A DNA stretch of 44,019 bases from assembly GCA_013002465.1 (NCBI GenBank), contig JABDJO010000068.1, forward strand, positions 1-44,019, read 5' to 3'. This DNA is from Silicimonas sp. GTDB taxonomy: Bacteria > Pseudomonadota > Alphaproteobacteria > Rhodobacterales > Rhodobacteraceae. Position numbers and translations under genes: made by a program. Numbering within the stretch: position 1 is the first letter of the stretch; the number at the start of each line of letters is the position of its first letter. Below, piece after piece: positions 41,240 to 44,019 of the stretch. The notes below the pieces were generated by a model. That model saw only the letters and a program-made list of their open reading frames with translations, was not told the origin of the DNA and did no database searches.

Positions 41240-42853
41240 ATGACCAAGACCGCTGTCGCCCGCCTGTCCGAACTTGCCGACCGCAAACCCGCCTACGCGC
41301 TTGTCGGCGAAGTTGATCTGGTCGTGGTCCGTTTCGATGACGAGGTGTCGGTCTTTTACGGCCGCTGTCTGCACCGGGGTGCCTTGATGGCCGATGGCTT
41401 TGTGCGCGGCAACAACCTCATCTGCGGCGTGCATTACTGGGATTACCGGCTGGACGGCGGGGTTTCGGAATACGCCAATGACGAGGCGCTGCCGAAGTTC
41501 AGTTCATGGATCGAGGGCGACGAGGTTCTGGTCGACGCCGACGAGATCGCCGCCTGGGCCCTGAAGAATCCGCAGCCATTCAATCGCGATGCCTATCAGG
41601 GGCTTTATGCCGACACCTCCCACGGCACCGAGGACGAACCCTATAACGGGTTGATCCGGAACTATGCCAAAAACGGCCTGAAACGCACGGGCCACCACGG
41701 CGAGGTCGCCTCCATGGGGGTGCCGCGTCACGAATTGCCCGATTGGGACGACATCCAGATCCTGACCGCGCAACTCCATCGCGCGCCCCTTCTCGACGAT
41801 GCGCCCGTCGGAACCGATGTGGTGATCGGGCCCAATGCCCAGAAACCTCTGAAACTTGATATCCCGCTTTTTGTCTCGGACATGTCCTTTGGTGCTCTTT
41901 CGGAACCTGCAAAAGTGGCGCTTGCGACCGGAGCGGAACTCGCGGGCACTGGCATCTGCTCGGGCGAAGGCGGGATGTTGCCCGAGGAACAGGCGGCCAA
42001 TTCGCGCTATTTCTACGAACTGGCCTCGGCCCGGTTCGGGTTTTCCTGGGAGGCGCTCGCCAAGGTGCAGGCCTTTCACTTCAAGGGCGGGCAGGGTGCC
42101 AAGACCGGCACCGGCGGGCACCTGCCGGGCAAGAAGGTCAAGGGCAAGATCGCCGAGGTCAGAGGGCTGGAACCCGGCACCGACGCAATTTCGCCGCCGC
42201 GCTTTCCCGACTGGACCGAACCGGGGCAGATCAAGGAGTTTGCCGATGAGGTGCGCGACAAGACCGGGGGCATCCCGATCGGGTACAAGCTGTCGGCCCA
42301 GCACATCGAAAAGGACATCGACGCGGCCCTTGAGGTCGGGGTGGATTACATCATCCTTGATGGGCGCGGCGGTGGTACCGGGGCGGCGCCGATCCTGTTT
42401 CGCGACAATATCTCGGTGCCGACGATCCCCGCACTGGCCCGGGCGCGACGTCACCTTGACGTCTTGGATCGCGGTGATGTGACCCTGGTGATCACCGGGG
42501 GTCTGAGGAAACCCGCCGACTTCGTAAAGGCCCTGGCCCTTGGCGCCGATGCGGTGGCGGTCTCGAACGCGGCGATGCAGGCCGTCGGGTGCATTGCCAT
42601 GCGGGCCTGCCATACCAACAACTGCCCGGTCGGTATCGCGACGCAGAAACCGCATCTGGTGAGCCGCCTCGTGGTCGAAAAGTCCGCCCGCCAGCTTGCC
42701 AACTTCTTCGAAGCCTCGACCGGGTTGATCCAGGTGATGGCGCGGGCCTGCGGACACGATCACGTTTCAGGCTTCAATGCCGGAGATTTGACGACCTGGA
42801 AGCGCGAGATGTCAGAGCTTTCGGGCGTGGCTTTCGGAGGCCTGCCCGCGTGA
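41240..42853 (+). CDS. Rieske domain fused to a glutamate synthase (FMN-binding) domain
   Basis: A 537-residue fusion. Residues about 1-105 form a Rieske [2Fe-2S] domain with both ligand pairs: C43-L-H45 and C62-GV-H65. The rest is the FMN-binding glutamate synthase (GltB central/FMN) domain: VSDMSFGALSEPAK, GTGICSGEGGM, KGGQGAKTGTGGHLPGKK, DGRGGGTGAAP, VTLVITGGLR and the [3Fe-4S] ligands C451, C457 and C462 (C-x5-C-x4-C). There is no amidotransferase (glutaminase) domain and no GltD. Such proteins are related to archaeal-type glutamate synthases and to methylglutamate/GMP-like pathways; the Rieske part could feed electrons to the FMN. The stop overlaps the GNAT gene start by 4 bases. Substrate unknown. 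Confidence 0.92.
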   Translation: MTKTAVARLSELADRKPAYALVGEVDLVVVRFDDEVSVFYGRCLHRGALMADGFVRGNNLICGVHYWDYRLDGGVSEYANDEALPKFSSWIEGDEVLVDADEIAAWALKNPQPFNRDAYQGLYADTSHGTEDEPYNGLIRNYAKNGLKRTGHHGEVASMGVPRHELPDWDDIQILTAQLHRAPLLDDAPVGTDVVIGPNAQKPLKLDIPLFVSDMSFGALSEPAKVALATGAELAGTGICSGEGGMLPEEQAANSRYFYELASARFGFSWEALAKVQAFHFKGGQGAKTGTGGHLPGKKVKGKIAEVRGLEPGTDAISPPRFPDWTEPGQIKEFADEVRDKTGGIPIGYKLSAQHIEKDIDAALEVGVDYIILDGRGGGTGAAPILFRDNISVPTIPALARARRHLDVLDRGDVTLVITGGLRKPADFVKALALGADAVAVSNAAMQAVGCIAMRACHTNNCPVGIATQKPHLVSRLVVEKSARQLANFFEASTGLIQVMARACGHDHVSGFNAGDLTTWKREMSELSGVAFGGLPA

Positions 42854-43299
42854 GCCAGCTTTTGCACCTTGCCGCGCCAGAGGACCTGGACCGCGTGACC
42901 TCGATGGTCGAAAGATTTCACGGCGAAGCCGGCATCGACAGCGATGCCGAACATCGCGAAACCGCCGTTCGTCCCTTGCTCGATGGCTCGCCCCTTGGTG
43001 CGATCTGGCTCATCGGCCCCCGGATGGCGCCTGTGGGCTATGTCTGTGTCAGCTTTGGCTGGTCCTTGGAACTGGGCGGGATGGACGGCTTCATCGACGA
43101 ATTGTGGATCCGTCCAAAGGTTCGGGGCCGGGGCATGGGTTCGGACGCGCTTGCCGCACTGCAAGGCACACTCCATGAGGTCGGGGTTCGTGCGCTCCAT
43201 CTGGAAGTCGCGCGCACGAATGCCGGTGCCGAGCGCATCTATAAGCGGGCGGGATTCCACGAAAGACCATCGAATTTGATGACCTGGCACCCCGGTTAG
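42850..43299 (+). CDS. GNAT family N-acetyltransferase
   Basis: A 149-residue acetyltransferase with the GNAT core: strands around AIWLIGPRMAPVGYVCVSFGW, the DGFIDELWIRPKVRGRGMGSDAL acetyl-CoA-binding motif A (R-x2-G-x-G), and the late ALHLEVARTNAGAERIYKRAGF motif B. Translation starts at a GTG inside the GTGA overlap with the preceding Rieske-GltS stop; the frame extends upstream in antiphase with that gene, which is not coding. The two are translationally coupled, so the GNAT protein may act on the product of the fusion enzyme (for example an amino acid). The substrate is unknown. Confidence 0.85.
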   Translation: MSQLLHLAAPEDLDRVTSMVERFHGEAGIDSDAEHRETAVRPLLDGSPLGAIWLIGPRMAPVGYVCVSFGWSLELGGMDGFIDELWIRPKVRGRGMGSDALAALQGTLHEVGVRALHLEVARTNAGAERIYKRAGFHERPSNLMTWHPG

Positions 43300-43332
43300 G
43301 TTTTGCGCCGCGCTTTCGCGGGTCGCGATGCA

Positions 43333-43364
43333 AGGGGCGCTGCCCCTCTTGGCCTGACGGCCAA
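43333..43364. repeat. Two adjacent perfect hairpins after the GNAT gene
   Basis: AGGGGC-GCT-GCCCCT (43333-43347) and TTGGCC-TGAC-GGCCAA (43349-43364) follow the GNAT stop by 33 and 49 bases. Neither has a T run. Probably part of a compound terminator or an RNA-stabilising array. Confidence 0.65.
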
Positions 43365-43372
43365 TTCACCCC

Positions 43373-43435
43373 GGCATGTTTTTCGCAAGATGAATTGAGC
43401 CCGGCGTCAGACTTTCATCTTGCCTCAAATATGCC
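43373..43435. repeat. Large inverted repeat made of two copies of the intergenic motif
   Basis: Copy C (43373-43394, minus strand) and copy B (43414-43435, plus strand) of the CTTCATCTTGCC-type motif face each other around a 19-base loop, forming an imperfect stem of about 22 bp between the GNAT gene and the convergent binding-protein gene. It looks like a two-way transcription end. The stop codon of the binding-protein frame lies inside copy B. Confidence 0.65.
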
Positions 43436-44019
43436 AGGGGGTGCGGGGGACAGCGTCCCCCGCCCGGATCGGCGCGCATTGCGCGACGATCCCCCGTCAG
43501 AACCCGGCGCGCCGTCGAAGTCGACGCGCTCGACCAGTTTCAGCGCCTCCGATCTGTTGGCGGCAATCGCGGCCAGGCTTTCGGTGTCCGCCTTGAATGC
43601 CCCCCAGGCGGCCACGCGGTCGCTGATCCTGGCATCGGGGCGGGCGGGATATTCATTGACGACTGCCGCGTAAGCTCCCTGGGCTTCGGGCGAAGCGAGG
43701 TATTCCATGAAGGCGATGGCCGCCTCGCGGTTCGGGGCCGACGCGGTCATGGCAACGCCCGAAACATTGACATGGGTGCCGCTGCCGTCGGCGAAGCCGG
43801 GAAATTCGATCCGCACCGCATTGGCCCAGTCGGTTTGTTCGGGGTCGTCCAGCATTGCGCCCATATAGTAGGTATTGCCAAGCGAGATGTCGCAGACCCC
43901 GGCCCAGATCGCCTTGACCTGGGCGCGATCGTTGCCTTCGGGTTCGCGCGCGAGGTTCGCCTTGACGCCCTTCAGCCAGGCTTCGGTCGCCTCGGTGCCG
44001 TCATGGGCCATCATGGCTC
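43415..44019 (-). CDS. Fe3+ ABC transporter substrate-binding protein, C-terminal part (5' end outside window)
   Basis: The frame is open to the window end, so about 200 residues of the C-terminal part of a periplasmic iron-binding protein of the FbpA/FutA type are seen. Recognisable are AHDGTEATEAWLKGVKANLA, the QVKAIWAGVCDISLGNTYYMG hinge and ligand region with the tyrosine pair that binds ferric iron, and a VSGVAMTASAPNREAAIAFMEYLASPEAQ helix. The usual end is just after KLVERVDFD, but here 22 further residues (SDGGSSRNARRSG and on) are read from a hairpin and repeat region before a stop at 43415, which may be a lost stop codon or a frameshift. No permease genes are visible in the window. 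Confidence 0.88.
   Translation of the reverse strand, partial: AMMAHDGTEATEAWLKGVKANLAREPEGNDRAQVKAIWAGVCDISLGNTYYMGAMLDDPEQTDWANAVRIEFPGFADGSGTHVNVSGVAMTASAPNREAAIAFMEYLASPEAQGAYAAVVNEYPARPDARISDRVAAWGAFKADTESLAAIAANRSEALKLVERVDFDGAPGSDGGSSRNARRSGRGTLSPAPPGIFEAR
43443..43463. repeat. GC-rich perfect hairpin inside the C-terminal extension of the binding-protein frame
   Basis: GCGGGGGAC (43443-43451), loop AGC, GTCCCCCGC (43455-43463), a perfect 9-bp stem. This structure would be expected after a gene rather than inside one, which supports the idea that the reading frame originally stopped upstream of it. Confidence 0.65.

Overview
The window (44,019 bases, GC-rich, densely packed) looks like chromosomal DNA of a Rhodobacterales/Roseobacter-type alphaproteobacterium. 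This is inferred from gene content and protein character: a Fur/Mur-type regulator followed by DUF2585, an aconitase next to DUF1223 and ccm genes, a YcbK/YcbB pair, a stand-alone BioY, and intergenic repeats that I associate with this order. No species can be named. I see no rRNA, tRNA, CRISPR array, insertion sequence or phage gene; the content is mostly core metabolism and envelope functions, plus some accessory islands.

Layout: (1) 0-2 kb: the 3' end of a sulfotransferase gene and two tandem TSUP (TauE/SafE) permeases. (2) 2-3.7 kb: an Mth938-like protein and ccmA-ccmB (haem exporter subunits for cytochrome c maturation). The rest of the pathway, ccmC-ccmD-ccmG, lies 18-20 kb away on the other strand. 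(3) 3.8-6.7 kb: bioY, two small conserved genes (DUF6314 and a secreted protein) and purB. (4) 6.8-9.0 kb: a large HEAT-like protein resembling the N-terminal part of DUF4132/MolR-type proteins but lacking their C-terminal region. (5) 9.1-15.2 kb: a redox/membrane island with an SDR dehydrogenase, a nitroreductase, a 2TM protein, a flavodoxin, a DUF4386 protein, a RetSat/CrtI-like FAD enzyme and two small membrane proteins. Two CRP/FNR-type palindromes sit in its promoter regions, which suggests control by oxygen or nitric oxide. (6) 15.5-23.2 kb: a small secreted Cys protein, an orphan FliG, an LpxL-type acyltransferase, DUF1223, acnA and ccmGDC. (7) 23.4-28.9 kb: an M20 amidohydrolase, a three-domain glycosyltransferase fusion and an FAH-family enzyme. 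(8) 29.3-34.8 kb: divergent peptidoglycan genes (YcbK-type and YcbB-type), the latter leading a tight run of lpxD-like, acyl carrier protein, ketosynthase and RES-domain genes. (9) 34.9-40 kb: a coiled-coil protein, DUF2585, Fur/Mur, a CPA1 antiporter, an EamA transporter and SelO. (10) 40-44 kb: a nucleoside hydrolase, a Rieske-glutamate synthase fusion coupled to a GNAT acetyltransferase, a cluster of hairpins, and the 3' part of an iron ABC transporter binding protein.

The two clusters most worth follow-up as possible undescribed systems are the FNR-box island (5) and the lpxD-ACP-ketosynthase-RES envelope operon (8). All functional calls come from reading the sequence; no database search was run.
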